Shown here in pieces: positions 1-11,682 of a stretch of 64,000 nucleotides of DNA. Where the stretch lies: assembly GCA_028023455.1 (NCBI GenBank), contig JAQFVV010012394.1, forward strand, positions 26,859,053 through 26,923,052. The letters run 5' to 3'. The notes below the pieces were generated by a model. It was not told the DNA's origin. It saw nothing but the letters and a program-made list of their open reading frames with translations, and ran no database searches. Source of the stretch: Epiperipatus broadwayi. Lineage: Eukaryota; Onychophora; Udeonychophora; Euonychophora; Peripatidae. The position numbers and the translations under genes were made by a program. Position 1 is the first letter of the stretch. Every line of letters begins with the position of its first letter.

Positions 1-1745
1 CATCTTTTCTCTATGACATGTCAAAGGCTTCCAATCAGTGTTTAATTTTGTGTACTCATTATCCACGTTTCACAACCATACAGTACTACACTTCACTCAT
101 GGCATTTAGTTAATTAACCTTTTCCTTAATTCTCTCTTTAAAGGTCCACATAATATGTCATTTCTCTTAGTAAATGCAAATGCTATTTTTCTTTTAATTC
201 TCACCACTTCTTCCATCCTCACTCAACCAACTACTCAAATATCTAAGTTCATTTGCCTGTTGCACTATATTATAATCGGTTTCCACATGCAATCTTTTTG
301 TATTCCTCTCTATCCATAAATACTTGGTCTTCTCAACATTAATATTCATTCAAGATTCCATATATTCTTCCTCCAATTTATTCAACATATTCTGAAGATT
401 CTTTTCATCCTCACCTATAAGAGCCATATCATCTACAAATATTTTACATTTTATTATTCTCCCTCCAACATTTGATCCTTTTCAGTTGAAATATTTATTT
501 AATATATCTTCTAAATAAAGAAAAGATGGCATACTATTTCCTTGCTTAATTTCTTTCTATATTCACTTCATCAATATCATTATTCTCTAGTTTAATTCTT
601 ATTCTTTGTCCAATATATATAAAACAAATTAATTCTCTCTCTTTTCAATACACTCCTTTATTTTTTTAGGATGGTCATAAGTTTACTCCAGATTATTCTA
701 CCAAATGCTTTTTTCAAACCAACAAAACATATACCAATTCTTTTTTTTTTTTTTTCAATATATATCTTTGTAATTGTTCTAACAGCATCAGCACCATCTC
801 TTGAACTTTTCCCTCTTGAAAACCAAACTATTCTTCTCCCATATAATATTCTACCTTCTCATAAATTCTTTGAATTAAAATCCTCAATAAAAATTTTGAA
901 GTGAGAAAACAAACTTATTGTCCTGTACTCTTCACATTTAATAGCTTTCTTTTTTTCTAGCGAATGAAATCATTATAGTCCTCAAAAAATCTTCAAGTCA
1001 AACTCCACTATTATATATCAAATTGCAAAATCTAACTATTTCATTCATAATAATTTCTCCGTTTCATTCAAAAATTTGATAGATATTGCATCAAATCCAA
1101 CAGCTTTACAATTTTTCATTTGTTCAATTAACTTTATTACTTCATCTGTCAATATGTTCATATCTTTATCATCTACTTCAACATCATTTTCAAATTCATA
1201 ATTAATGGAATTATTTTCTTTCTTAAATAGGTACTGAAGATATTCTTTCCATATTTTCCATATAGAATCAATATCACTTAATCTCCTTTCATTCTTATCA
1301 GCTATTTCATTTGTTAATTATTTCTTTTTTCCCAAGTGACATTTCTAATTCTATCAAATATCTGATCATATTATTTTTTACCTATTGAAGCACTTCCATC
1401 TCTCTACATTCTTTTGCTAAATCTGTTTCTGTCCTTAATTCATTATTAATTTTTCTATCTGCTCTTTGTCCTTTCTCATACTGATATTCTTCCATTTTCC
1501 CCATCTTTTCCACCATATCTCCCACTATCCAAGGTCATTTAGCTTTCTTTCATTTTTTGCTGTTTTTAATAACCCTTCTTTAATACTACACCAATACTTA
1601 TCAGAATTATTCCCATATTACTCATCTTTATCAATTCTTTTTATTATATTTTCACACATTACACCAAATCTTTTTTCTATTTGTCTCAATTTATCTGAGT
1701 CCCATTCTACATATCATTCCCTCTTTTTACTCGTTTTAAAAAAAC
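1..1745 (-). pseudogene. LINE (non-LTR retrotransposon) reverse transcriptase, decayed, cut by window edge
   Basis: Read on the minus strand this stretch gives, in order, the blocks of a LINE ORF2. An upstream segment reads KINNELRTETDLAKEC. Linker motifs read KNCKAVGFDAISIKF and KAIKCEEYRTISL. RGKSSRDG lies near 810. The RT block CFVGLKKAFGRIIW lies near 690-735. The catalytic palm motif FVDDMALIGEDE lies near 400-440, with the two Asp codons at 429-434. A downstream thumb-like part reads MNINVEKTKYLW. Many stops and frameshifts separate the blocks, so it cannot encode an active enzyme. The 3' end runs off the window start. The motif order resembles the RTE/craft-like group, but the clade is my inference; that it is a LINE RT is secure. 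Confidence 0.85.
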
Positions 1746-1904
1746 TTATATATATATATATGATTGAACTTCATCACAAGTTAGGATCATCTTGTTCTAC
1801 AAATATTAATATATTAATGAGCTAAAGAAACATTTAAAAATAACTAGGCAGATTCAGATTAAAAATACATTTGTAGACATACTATATACACATAAGCTTC
1901 ACAT

Positions 1905-2095
1905 GATTACCATCTAGGTGCTGTGCTCTCAGATCCAAGGCTTCTCACTGACAAAAGCCTTAAGCTAGAAACTAGTCTGGGGATATTGGATGAGTAGGCA
2001 CTAGATAGGGATTTTATGCACAAGTCTTCTGGCATCCATTGATTACTCTAGCTTGCACTGAGTGACACTGCTGTATGGAGAGTTTTTCCTGTTTC
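1905..2095 (+). repeat. Dispersed repeat, family G (copy 1)
   Basis: A GC-richer block with recurring phrases such as AACTAGTCTGGGGATATT, TAGGGATTTTATGCACAAG and TGTATGGAGAGTTTT. The same phrases, in the same order, return at 28.60-28.75 kb (+), 46.66-46.9 kb (-), 52.56-52.77 kb (both orientations) and, as a fragment, 22.5 kb. No coding potential and no tRNA-like boxes were seen. It is probably a nonautonomous DNA element (MITE), because one copy is a clean inverted pair. Confidence 0.7.
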
Positions 2096-3391
2096 TATAT
2101 ACACATACATGGCATGTATAATTTATTCATAAACTCAATGAAATATACACTGGAAGAATTATCCGGTATTTGTACATATATTTTATTTTTTTTATCACAA
2201 AGAAAAAAATCTGTATATTTCATTTATTTAAAAAATTAAAAAATGAAAATTAATTTTTGCTTTTTATTATCCTGTAAAAGTGTAATTAATTGAAAGGGAG
2301 TAAAATTGTCAAAGAATTTTTTTTAATTATTGTTCATACAATTTTTTTTATATATATATAAAAGAAAAGAATTTTGTTTTTTTCTTATCAAAGTTAGAGA
2401 TTCTAAAAAGATATTTTCTTTTGTGTATATTGATTAGATATTTTACTTCATTGATTAATTAAAATATTTAACTGGGGATTTAATTAGAGAAAAAAATAGT
2501 GATAAGAAAATCAAGCTGGGAGTTATTGCTATAAATTAGGTTTTAAAATTAAAGTCAGGATTTTTGTTCTTGGAATGTTTTGTAGTGGAAAGTAATGGCA
2601 AGCTGTACTGCTGGGAAAAAAATTTTGGCGGGAAAAAGTAATTGAAGCCTTGTTCAGAAAGACTCTGCATTGCTGGTGAGAGCAGCACAATCATATATCA
2701 TTACCAAATGCCATCAATAATTTGTAAGTGAATCAATGATGTTTATGCATGAATTATCAATTCTTGCCCTCCAAAATGCCATTTGTGAAATTTATTAAAG
2801 AAAGCAAGATGGAGAAAAGCACATTTTAGTACACAAGTTTTCCTCCCTCATTACCATATGAGACCATACACAATTACCCAGTCCAATACCTACCTAATGA
2901 AAAAAATGATCCTGTAAAATAGACGTATGAATCCGAATCCTTATGCTTCCTGTTTTATACATGAAAAGTATGTTGGAAGCTTTGAACAGTGAGTCAATTT
3001 TTTTAAAAAAAGAAAAAAGAGAAAGAAGTATCTTAATAGATTAAAACCCTTTTTTCTTTTTCCTTTGACTAGAACTTAGCTCCAGATATTTTGTTTTTTT
3101 AGCAAATCAAATATTTAAAATAGAAAAGAAAATCATACACCCTGGGAAATAAGTTTAATTATTTTTTAAGTTTTAATATATTTTAAATCTATTTAATATA
3201 TGACTTGATTTAAACCAAATAATACACGATTTAGCCCCCCCCCCCAAAAAAAAAAAAAACTTTATATATATATTATTTGTTTGTTATTATGCCATTTACA
3301 TTCTGTTAACAAAAATGTTTTATCATTATCTATGAATGTATATTAATTCAAACATTTCACATTAGATATATATGTGTGTGTTAATTTAATT
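2096..3391. other. AT-rich sequence without recognised genes
   Basis: Only short chance frames, T and A runs, and one notable homopolymer pair (see 3235-3259). No splice-bounded exon, RNA gene or repeat shared with the rest of the window was seen. Confidence 0.5.
3235..3259. repeat. poly-C run joined to poly-A run
   Basis: Eleven C followed directly by about fourteen A. It is one of five C/G runs of ten or more in this window (others at 30247, 56432, 62581 and 63333), which stand out in such AT-rich DNA. Confidence 0.9.
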
Positions 3392-3475
3392 GAACAGAAA
3401 ATAACTGAAGCTTCCAATTAGTTTTATAATATAAATATAACTCATTGGAAGTTTCAATTACTTCCTGTTCAGTTA
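3392..3475. repeat. Short inverted repeat (hairpin)
   Basis: GAACAGAAAATAACTGAAGC near 3393 is mirrored by an imperfect reverse complement ending in ACTTCCTGTTCAG near 3472, with an AT-rich loop. This small foldback is probably a MITE remnant. Nothing suggests that it is transcribed. Confidence 0.65.
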
Positions 3476-4259
3476 CATATATTCTGAGTTACTTATTATT
3501 AAATATATCTTAACGAAAATGTTAGCTTCAACATACAGTCGCCTATTTCCATCAATTAGTGATAAATGTTAAATGACTAGAAAAATCCAAACTAACATTA
3601 AAAATTTCAAAGACATTTAGTAATAGCATAAGTTGATATATAATGTAATGAAACGGTTACATCTGTTTCACCTATTATCTTTGATAATAGTATATATTTG
3701 TTGTACTCAGATGGCGTGTATTTCTTAAATTTTAAAAACTTTGTCCTTATAATATTGCGAGTATGTGCGTATATAATCGTCCTTAAAATTTATTAATATA
3801 AAATTACAATCTCAAATATTTATATACGGGCATATTCCTTTAGATTTGTTAAAACTGAAATAAACATAACTGTATAATTAAAATTTATCTATATCATAGC
3901 ATAATAAGTTTAAATTTATAATATTACTCATTTTTCAATATTCTTTCTAAATAATTATTTAAGTCAGTATTCATTTTGACTAATTTCCAAGTTAGATAAT
4001 TTTCAATTCTTTTGTTTGCTTAAAATTGCAAGCAGAAAGTTTTATCAGTTTTAACATTTCATTCTAAAAATAAATCTTTGGCTAAAATTTGACCTATTTA
4101 AAAATTATAACCAAGACCAATTATAATATTCAGTCAGGCATAAATCTTTACAAATTGCTTGTGACCATTCTCTTAAAAATATATCTTTTAAAACACGTCA
4201 ATTAAAACAATAGAGCCTTTCCATGTCCAGATTTAGATATACTAAATATTTTTACTAAC
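3476..4259. other. AT-rich sequence without recognised genes
   Basis: No frame of interest, no repeat shared with other parts of the window and no RNA gene seen. Confidence 0.45.
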
Positions 4260-5289
4260 TGGATATTTGGTTAAAGGCTAGTTTGAACTAGTCATCTTGT
4301 GATGTGGCATGACTCAAAGTAGGAGGTTACCACTGTCAAAATATAGCATAAAAAGGGGCCCAAATAGCCACCAAAGCCTCTAATCTAACCTCTTCCATCC
4401 ATCTATCATAATCCGTGTTAATTTTTGCTGTTGCTGTGACCAGAGCTGAAGTTAAATAAGAACTGTTCCTGCTGTTAAAAAAAAAAGCTAAATCTTAAAA
4501 AGCTACCATCAAAGCTGCTCCAAAGATGACAGTGGGCTAGAGACAGCCGTTTGCTCTTCCACGAGCGGCTACCGATGACAGAAAACCTCCACCATGCCCA
4601 TCACAGTAAGAAAGAAGCTGTATCTGAGAGACCAGAGAGTTCCTGACCAGAGAAATGGGGAAAGCTGCCACAGAGATAAATTTGCGAAGCTACATCCAGA
4701 CTAAAACCTAAGAGAAGCCCAGCCTGACTGAATATAGTGAGAAGCACGTGGAAATAATGCCTTAAAAGAGACTTTGCCGGTAAATCCTTTCTGGCATATT
4801 AAATTTCATAACTAAAACGTACCCTAAATGAAAGCTAGCTAACTAAATCACATAATCAATATTTTCTAAATGTTCAATTAAAATAGTTATCTTAAAATGT
4901 TTATCTTAAATTTGTTTAAATCTTAGATCATTCTCCAAATGCTTGCTTGATCATTATTAATTTTAAGTAGTCGTTGATCATTAATAATTTTAAATAATTC
5001 TAAACATCTAGTTTATATAAAACCATACAAGAAATTCATTTCTAAATTATAAATCTTATTGATTGTTTATGCAATTTATTCTTATGTCATCTATCTATAG
5101 TTTTATGTTCATGTTAATTGATTTATGCTATGTTTTTATCAGAACGGAGTCTTGTGTGTTAATAAATTATCGGGGGGAGGGGAGTGAGTAATCTCTTTTA
5201 TCATATCAAAGTATTGCGATATAAAGAATATAGTCAAGACTCTTTTCTGAATTATATGTGATAGAGTGAATCGATATTTATAATGCCCG

Positions 5290-5770
5290 AACAAGTTATT
5301 TAAAATCTTTTGATAAACTTATTTAAAAATGTATATTTGCGTATATTATTTAAAACGCATCTTTTTCTCAAGTTAATTGAAAATGAAAATGTTTTGCTAA
5401 AGTTATTTAAAAGGTATATTTAGCGTCTATTATTTAAAACGCATCTTTTCTAAAGTTATATAAAATGAAAATGTTTACTAAAGTTAGTTAAAACGTATAT
5501 ATTGCGTATGCTATTTAAAACGCAGATTTTGCCCAAGTTATTTAAGAATTATATTTGCGTAAATGATTTAAAATATGTATTTTGCCAGTTATCTGAAAAA
5601 GTATATTTCATGCAAGCTATTTAAAATATAGATTTGCATTCGTTAGTTAAAACCCATTTTTCATTATTAGTAAGGTCTATTTTGACGAATTATTTAAGAT
5701 GTGTAATTTATTTAAACATCAATAATTTGCGTGAGCTATTTTATAACTCACATTTTATTATTTAACAATC
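5290..5770 (+). repeat. Degenerate minisatellite, ~83-bp higher-order period
   Basis: TATTTAAAACGCATCTTTT-type segments recur at about 5346, 5430 and 5511 (spacing about 84 and 81). Within each, a ~28-bp submotif of the form AAGTTATTTAAAA..GTATATTTGCGTA is repeated. Divergence increases after 5560. The CG-containing AACGC and TTGCG words are unusual for the surroundings. Confidence 0.75.
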
Positions 5771-6058
5771 AGTTTGATATTAGATCTAGTTATACTACAT
5801 ATAACTAATGTTCCCAGTTCTATAAGTAGCTATGCAGAAAAACCTTAAATCAGATTCTCATTATCGCCGTCATTTTATAATTTAATAATCTCATTTATGA
5901 ACTTGACCGGTGGTAGTAGCACTGAAGAAGCTTAAGATTTTGGCGTAATTAATTTATAAAATATTAGTCTAGCGTTGCGAATGTATTGCTAATTTGCATA
6001 AATATGCATTTCTACTTGCTATGTCTATAATGGCCCATCTCAAGATTGTTCCACGTCC

Positions 6059-6135
6059 AGTCACGCCTCGAAAGTTTAGGCAACGGTGACATTTTCTTCG
6101 TATTTCATTAAGTCACGCCTCGAAAGTTTAGGCAA
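6059..6135 (+). repeat. Exact 25-bp direct repeat, 52-bp spacing
   Basis: AGTCACGCCTCGAAAGTTTA plus GGCAA occurs at 6059-6083 and again at 6111-6135 without a mismatch, each followed by a GTGACA within a few bases. The conserved GC-rich words in an AT-rich context could be a protein-binding or recombination signal, or simply a two-copy tandem. Confidence 0.8.
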
Positions 6136-6644
6136 ATGTGACAATTATTCATACTTAACGGAACCAAAGCGTTTCCAAAGGGCTTATAAGCCAATCTTCT
6201 GTTCATTGAATTAAAAGGCTTCCATTATAGCAAGCAGATCGGTTAGGGAACCGTTTACTAGGTAATAAACCCCATTAAGAATGCATTCGAGTCGCACTTA
6301 TCTGATACTGTAGTTTCTAATGCCCTAGAATCTGACGTTCAACTGCCACCACATTTCAGTTCATTTTCCCTAGAAAGTAATTTCGGCGTTGATCCGAACT
6401 AGAATCAGAGTTAATGTGTTTATCTGTATAACAATTATATATCACGCAAATGTCTCTATAATATGATTTGATATATTAATAATATAATCTTAAACTTAGT
6501 ATTTATAATATCTTAGACCATATAATCTCCATCATTTATCAATAAATCGATCACTCTAGCTAGCTAATTATAACCGATTTCAAATATATAAAACATGGCA
6601 TGAATTAGAACATGAAAGATGACATAAGCTTATTAAAAAGTCAT

Positions 6645-6807
6645 GCTTTGTAATATTATTTTATAACCCTGAGCATCCACGCATTGCTTTGTATTATTAT
6701 TGTATAACCCTGAGAATCCACTCATTGCTTTGTATTATTATTTGATAACCTAGAGAATCCACTCATGGCTTTGTAATCTTGTTTTATAACCCTAGTGTTC
6801 CCTCACC
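6645..6807 (+). repeat. 41-bp tandem repeat, four copies
   Basis: Units begin with GCTTTGTA at 6645, 6686, 6727 and 6768. Each carries TATAACCCTGAG (or a variant) and AATCCACTCAT. Copies differ by a few substitutions and the last is the most divergent. There is no coding frame across the array. Confidence 0.9.
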
Positions 6808-7164
6808 TGCGTGTGAGCTAGCTATACGCAACTTGCTATGCGTCAATATTTATTAAATGTTATATTAAATTTATGAAATATAAATTTGTCTGTCTCATTA
6901 CTTGCTCATTATCTTATGAATCACTAGTTAAGGTATATAATAGAATATGTAATAAGGGGGGAATGTCTCATGTTTTACTGCTTTGCTATTGCTGGAACGT
7001 GATCAAAGAGGTATCGAGTGTAACCTCAGGCATGTCATTCGCGATGGGTTGACTTGGAAGCACGAGTGAGAGAGTTAAGGTATGATCAGACGTAGGGTAT
7101 TACTATCCCGACTTGGTCAGCTTTTGGTTCTCTGGCTTGGACTCTCAGTCTGTTGAGCAAATGT

Positions 7165-7545
7165 ACAAACCTGACCGTTACAGTAATATTTCAACCAGTA
7201 TAATTCTCCTCTTTTCTTCAGGTATTGCAGTTGAAACTGAATCTGGAATCTTTCGATTCATGGATACTGAATTTAAGATGGAGCTCTAACCAATTGGTCT
7301 ATTCTCCACCATTTTAAATTCAGTATTTATGAATCTAAAGGGCCCGAATTTAATTTACATGCTAGTACTGTCATGAATTAGGCCAGTAACACCTGAAGAA
7401 AGGACAATAATACAACTCAAAATGTTATGTACTAACCAGAGTGGTATTCCTAATAGTTGAATGTATTTGAAAAGTTTAAATAAAGTTTTAATTTTTCTAA
7501 AAACTTTTAACAATTAATTCTAGATGATGGAAATAGTTAACATAT
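7165..7545. repeat. Foldback element, FB-T family (copy 1)
   Basis: The left half has ATATTTCAACCAGTATAATT, CTTTCGATTCATGG and GAATTTAAGATGGAGCTCTA. The right half holds the reverse-complement counterparts, ending in a CTAGATGATGGAAATAGTTA segment. Related copies lie at 20.7-21.06 kb and 36.92-37.43 kb. In those copies the centre contains tRNA-like A and B boxes; here they are weaker. No protein is encoded. Confidence 0.7.
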
Positions 7546-8720
7546 ATTTACAAGTAAAATGGCATCATCACAAACTTCAGACAACATTCAATATACAGTA
7601 ATTCCAAAAATACTGTAGGCATTATATTAAGTTTTCTACCTTAAAATCAGCTTATTAGCTACAAATCAATTATTTAATTCAGAGAGTCTTATGATAAAGA
7701 GTCTATCTTCTGCAGTTTTGTCACAAATTACTACAACAGCAACTTTATAAACATACATTAAGAAATAAAAGGTTTATCTAATGATGATTATTAATATGTT
7801 ATTCACAAATCATATTGACATAATGCATTGAACATAATTTGACAATCTTAACTATATTATTTTCTGTCTATAAATGTTGAAAAGATTTCCCTAATATTTA
7901 AGTTATAAATATCTCATTTTTTTGCTATTATCTCTTTTTATAATTAGTTTGCTTAAATGTTTTGAACATTGGCTAAGTAAAGGTTTATTCCATATGTTAA
8001 TTTTATTAATTGTATCTGTGCTTTCGGCTGGTAAAGCCCTATTCAAAGCACTCGTGGAGCGGCTATGCATGCTACAGCATTTAAGTGTACAATGCTAATT
8101 TATTTAAATTAATAATTCAAATATTCCATTTGTTGGTGAGTTGAAACATACAGAATAAATGTTTATTTAGTTAACATTTGAAATGTTTAAGCCAACTAAT
8201 TACAAATAGGATAAGAAAAAGGAAAATAACATGAATATATATCTGTGTGTATTTTCCCGCACAATAAAGAAAATCTGGTAAATGTACTCTTTTAATACTA
8301 TTTTTGAAATAACTTAGAAGAAGCAGTTATAAGTACCGAAGAACTAGTATAGAAAATCCAAATTACTTATGATGTGATTAATAAAAATCTGAACACAAAA
8401 ATTGAAAAGTATAAACATTGGGGAAAAAATAATAAAAATATCATCAGTAAAAAAAAAAAAAAAGATAAATAAGAGAATAAGAATATATAAGATTCATATG
8501 ATAGAAATTATACACATTTGTTACTAATCTAAAAAGAAAATGAAGTAAAAAAAGACTAAAATCAATCAATGTTGTGCTTATATGAAGTATGATTGAAATA
8601 ATATTCAGGTAAATATCACAATTGTTAACTGAATGTTAAAATCTTTAAAAATATTTACAATAGCAAAATATATACAATATTTATCATGTAGAGCTTCACT
8701 TCCATTATGACAGCAAATTG
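7546..8720. other. AT-rich sequence without recognised genes
   Basis: No exon-like frame or RNA gene seen. A short GC-richer patch near 8020-8090 (GGCTGGTAAAGCCC) forms a small hairpin, but I could not assign it. Confidence 0.4.
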
Positions 8721-9010
8721 TAAAGTACAGCTAATATTTGGAAACTCCCCTTTTGAACTGTGACACCACCAGCGTAAAGGTGGCTTGTCTCATGTGCAGG
8801 TGCAGTAATCTTAATGGCTAGTAACTGCCTGCTCCAAAGCTTGATAATGACTCACCACCTTCTGTCACACAGTGAACAATATGGTTATTGGTGTTTAATG
8901 TCAGGCAATTGTCTGAATTATCCTCTCAAATGGACTTCAACATACCGCAAGATCTTGTCCTTACTGCAAACAATCAGATTCACTAACCTAGTTTTCCAAT
9001 TGGCTTGATT
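8721..9010. other. GC-richer unassigned block
   Basis: The composition is more balanced than its flanks. A 64-codon frame is open on the plus strand (8814-9008), but its translation has no motif I recognise. On the minus strand one short segment (EGGESLSSFGAG) faintly recalls the GGGS-WGCFS region of Tc1-type transposases, which is too little to call. It may be a decayed transposon or a conserved noncoding piece. Confidence 0.3.
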
Positions 9011-9540
9011 ATGTCATTGGATGTTTATTTACTTTAGGGTTATTCTATTGGACAGTTATATTTTCTATTCAATCTTATCTTGAGAACATTGTAGTAAGGA
9101 TTGGTCCATTATTTGAAAGTAATCTGATGGATTCATAACAATATGGAAGAACCGATATAAGTAGACTATTGTTAATCCAAAATTACTTTTCAAGAGCTGT
9201 GAATTTTTCAGACTTTAACAATAAATCTTTCCCCCTTTATTATAAATCCAAATTGTGCTGAAAATTAAACATTAATTTTAGCACCTATGGTTTATATTTC
9301 TTGAAATTCAAACTGTATAAATTTATTGGTACCGATTTATTTTAGTAGTAACAATAGTACAGCAGTAATCAAAACAATATTTTATATTTCTGATCATTGT
9401 AATTCTTAGTTTCATCATGTGATCAACAAAATATCGCATGGTCATAACTTACACAAATTGCTATTCCTTAAAAAAATTATTTTATTCGGCCTACTCTTTT
9501 GCTAACTTACGTAATCTTTGCTAATTAACATATCTAGATG
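9011..9540. other. AT-rich sequence without recognised genes
   Basis: Nothing beyond short chance frames. Confidence 0.4.
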
Positions 9541-9700
9541 GTAACACCTTAGATCCAAAAGATCTAAGTGCACTATTCAAAAGAATCCAAAATGCTCCTC
9601 ATTGATGAAAGCCATAACCTAAAAACTAGTCTGGGAAAATTTACAGTGATGGATAGATTTAATAATTATCATCTAACATCTATTGATTACTAAAGCTTAT
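9541..9700 (+). repeat. Family G repeat, degraded copy
   Basis: Shares the order of TCATTGATGAAAGCC, AAAACTAGTCTGGG, a GATAGATT segment and CTATTGATTACT with the copies at 1905 and 28.6 kb, but with many changes. It lacks the conserved GAGAGTTTTGCC end. Confidence 0.5.
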
Positions 9701-10786
9701 ACATAGCAAAAAAGTAAGGAAAATAAAGGAAATTTGCTAACTTTTTGAATTAACTGTGTTTGAATTCATGTCATTCTATCTGTATATATAAAATTCATGT
9801 GAATATTCGTCCGCAAAGCTGACAAGTGTTTCTTGTTAATGTTTCTTTGTAAGGCTGTCACATGTCAAATTCACAACCAATTAAAAAAATCTATTATGTT
9901 ATGCGAAGGAAGTAATTCTGCCATTAACAAAGTGTAATTTTTTCGGAAGCAGTTGTCCAAAATGCTATCAAATTCACATATCAAATATAACAGATATATT
10001 TATAGTTTTAATTTAGCTTTTATTAATACCTTGCCAGATACGTTTCTGAAGTGTGCCAAACAGGTCAAGTTGTTTCAAACATTTTTTTTTTTCAATTGTG
10101 GATTTCTCATATTTATTTGTGTATAATATTAATCTTTTGTTTAATTTACATTAAATCTTTAAAAAAAAAAATTATTAAAGCAACCAATTAAAAAAACTAT
10201 TACAAAATCGAAAGGCCAGCTACATTTCTTACATAAGGCATGGCCTGACTGGTCTATATATATATAATCTGGTCAGTATATATAATTAATATTTTTTAAC
10301 TCGCTTTTTAAAATAAAATTCAGAGATTTATTGATTAATTGATCTTTCCAGTTAAAAAAGCTTTTTTGTGTGTGTACCCCAACTGTTACATTTTTATTCC
10401 CAAAAGATAAAAAATTGCAGTGATTTTTTTTTCTTTGATTTCAATTTCAAAATGATCCGACCTGTTTGAATAATTCAACAGGTTCTTCAAAAATGACAGC
10501 TTAATTAAATTCAAGAAACATCAAACACTTTGCACTTATGTAATATTTGTTCAAGCCGGGATTTAGAAAAATAAGATTTATTATAAAACAAACATAGCTC
10601 TAATCTGTCAGATTATTTATTAATTTAAAAATAATTTCAGAATTACAGTGTTGTACTAATAATTATGTAATAAAAATTATATTAGCAAATAAATTCAGTT
10701 ATAAGATTTGAATTTTTCAAACTAATGCAATAAAAGCGATATGTAGGCCTGAATAATTCAATTCTGGTAAAAAATTAACGTCCACT
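9701..10786. other. AT-rich sequence without recognised genes
   Basis: No supported gene or RNA. The TA-rich tract at 10255-10285 contains a short imperfect inverted repeat (GACTGGTCTATATA). Confidence 0.4.
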
Positions 10787-10869
10787 AAGCGACTGATGTT
10801 GAACTTGGAGAGACCTTCATCCTGCAGTGGATTGATAATGGTTGATTATGATGATGATGAAGCGACTGA
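10787..10869 (+). mobile_element. Extremely 5'-truncated LINE insertion (63 bp) with 10-bp target-site duplication
   Basis: AAGCGACTGA at 10787-10796 is repeated exactly at 10860-10869. Between them lies only the 3' tail of the LINE family that is longer at 36.8 kb. TTGAACTTGGAGAGACCTTC, CATCCTGCAGTGG and a GATGATGATGA tail match GAACTTGGAAAGACCTTC, ATTCTGCAGTAG and the GATGAT run near 36850-36900. The direct repeat confirms target-primed insertion, and the tail shows that the element ends in a GAT-type microsatellite rather than poly(A). Confidence 0.85.
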
Positions 10870-11544
10870 GGAGACATTATTAAAGATAGTCGTTGTTATG
10901 GCCATTTTATAAGATTAATTAATGTGATTTGCGTACATGTATGTCTTATTTATTTTATACTTAAATATATATTCGTATTTCATTTGTGTACAAACATAAA
11001 TAGTTCTTTTGCGCATTAAGCCTTATTTGTACGTCGTTCTTTTTTGTGAAAATATATAATTCAGCTTGGTATAGGGAAGGTATTTGTATTTAGTTTTTTT
11101 TTGCGTGTGTGAAAACAAAATATAGTTGTGCTTTGCGCATTATTATTAAGACATACGAAATAACTATTCAACATGCTACTTTAACATCTACTCGTGAATA
11201 GTTCTTGTAATTAAAAATAATACTGCTATATTAATATAGCTTCAGTTCTTTACAGGACACGTGACAAGGGCTGATCGATTTTTTTTTGTATTGTCAAAAA
11301 TAGCTTTTAGAAGTTTAGTAAACTCTAGCCAGTGCACAAAAATTTAATAACGTTTTAAATTATTATATATTTACAGAGTCAATAAATTATTAATTTATAT
11401 ATTGTCCACCCAATAGGCAGCTAGCCTGATGAGGAATCATATTTTCACTGTCCCTATTTGGAAGGTTGTTAGAAAGACCTTTAATCTTCATGGGCATTTA
11501 AAAATGCTTTAGTTTTTTGTCTATCTTACCATGTGTGTATATGG
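10870..11544. other. AT-rich sequence without recognised genes
   Basis: No gene or shared repeat seen. Confidence 0.4.
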
Positions 11545-11682
11545 ATCACATGATAATAGTCACAAGTTTATCTAAACCATGAATCTTCAATCTATTGTCA
11601 AAGCAATCTTAAAATGGAGATTGCCTTGACAATATACTGAAGATTCATGGTTTACATAAGTTTGTGGCTGTAATCATGTGAT
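11545..11682. repeat. Long near-perfect hairpin
   Basis: A ~64-bp left arm from ATCACATGATAATAGTCACA to AAAGCAATC is mirrored by a right arm GATTGCCTTGACAATA to TAATCATGTGAT, with a ~10-bp loop at about 11609-11618. Only a few mismatches and small indels interrupt the stem. It is either a young small MITE or a possible source of a hairpin RNA. No other copy was seen in the window. Confidence 0.85.

Larger units (their letters stand above)
4260..7160. other. Noncoding island of distinct composition, possibly an LTR-type or satellite-derived element
   Basis: Compared with its flanks this block is richer in G+C and in CG dinucleotides, and contains several unrelated tandem repeats (5290-5770, 6059-6135, 6645-6807). 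Near 4350 a TATA-like GCATAAAAAGGGG is followed by mixed-composition sequence. An AATAAA lies near 5161, followed by a G-rich tract (near 5171), and another purine tract, AAGGGGGGAATG, lies near 6954. These are the kinds of signals found in LTR elements, but I see no gag/pol motifs and did not find paired LTRs. It may also be a decayed noncoding element or host sequence. Identity is unresolved. Confidence 0.35.

Noticed and set aside
5161-6970. LTR retrotransposon called from AATAAA and purine tracts
   Set aside because: No paired LTRs, primer-binding site or gag/pol motif could be shown; left as an unresolved island.
8814-9008. 64-codon frame in a GC-richer block
   Set aside because: No recognisable domain and no splice or start context; the hint of a Tc1-like segment on the other strand is too short.
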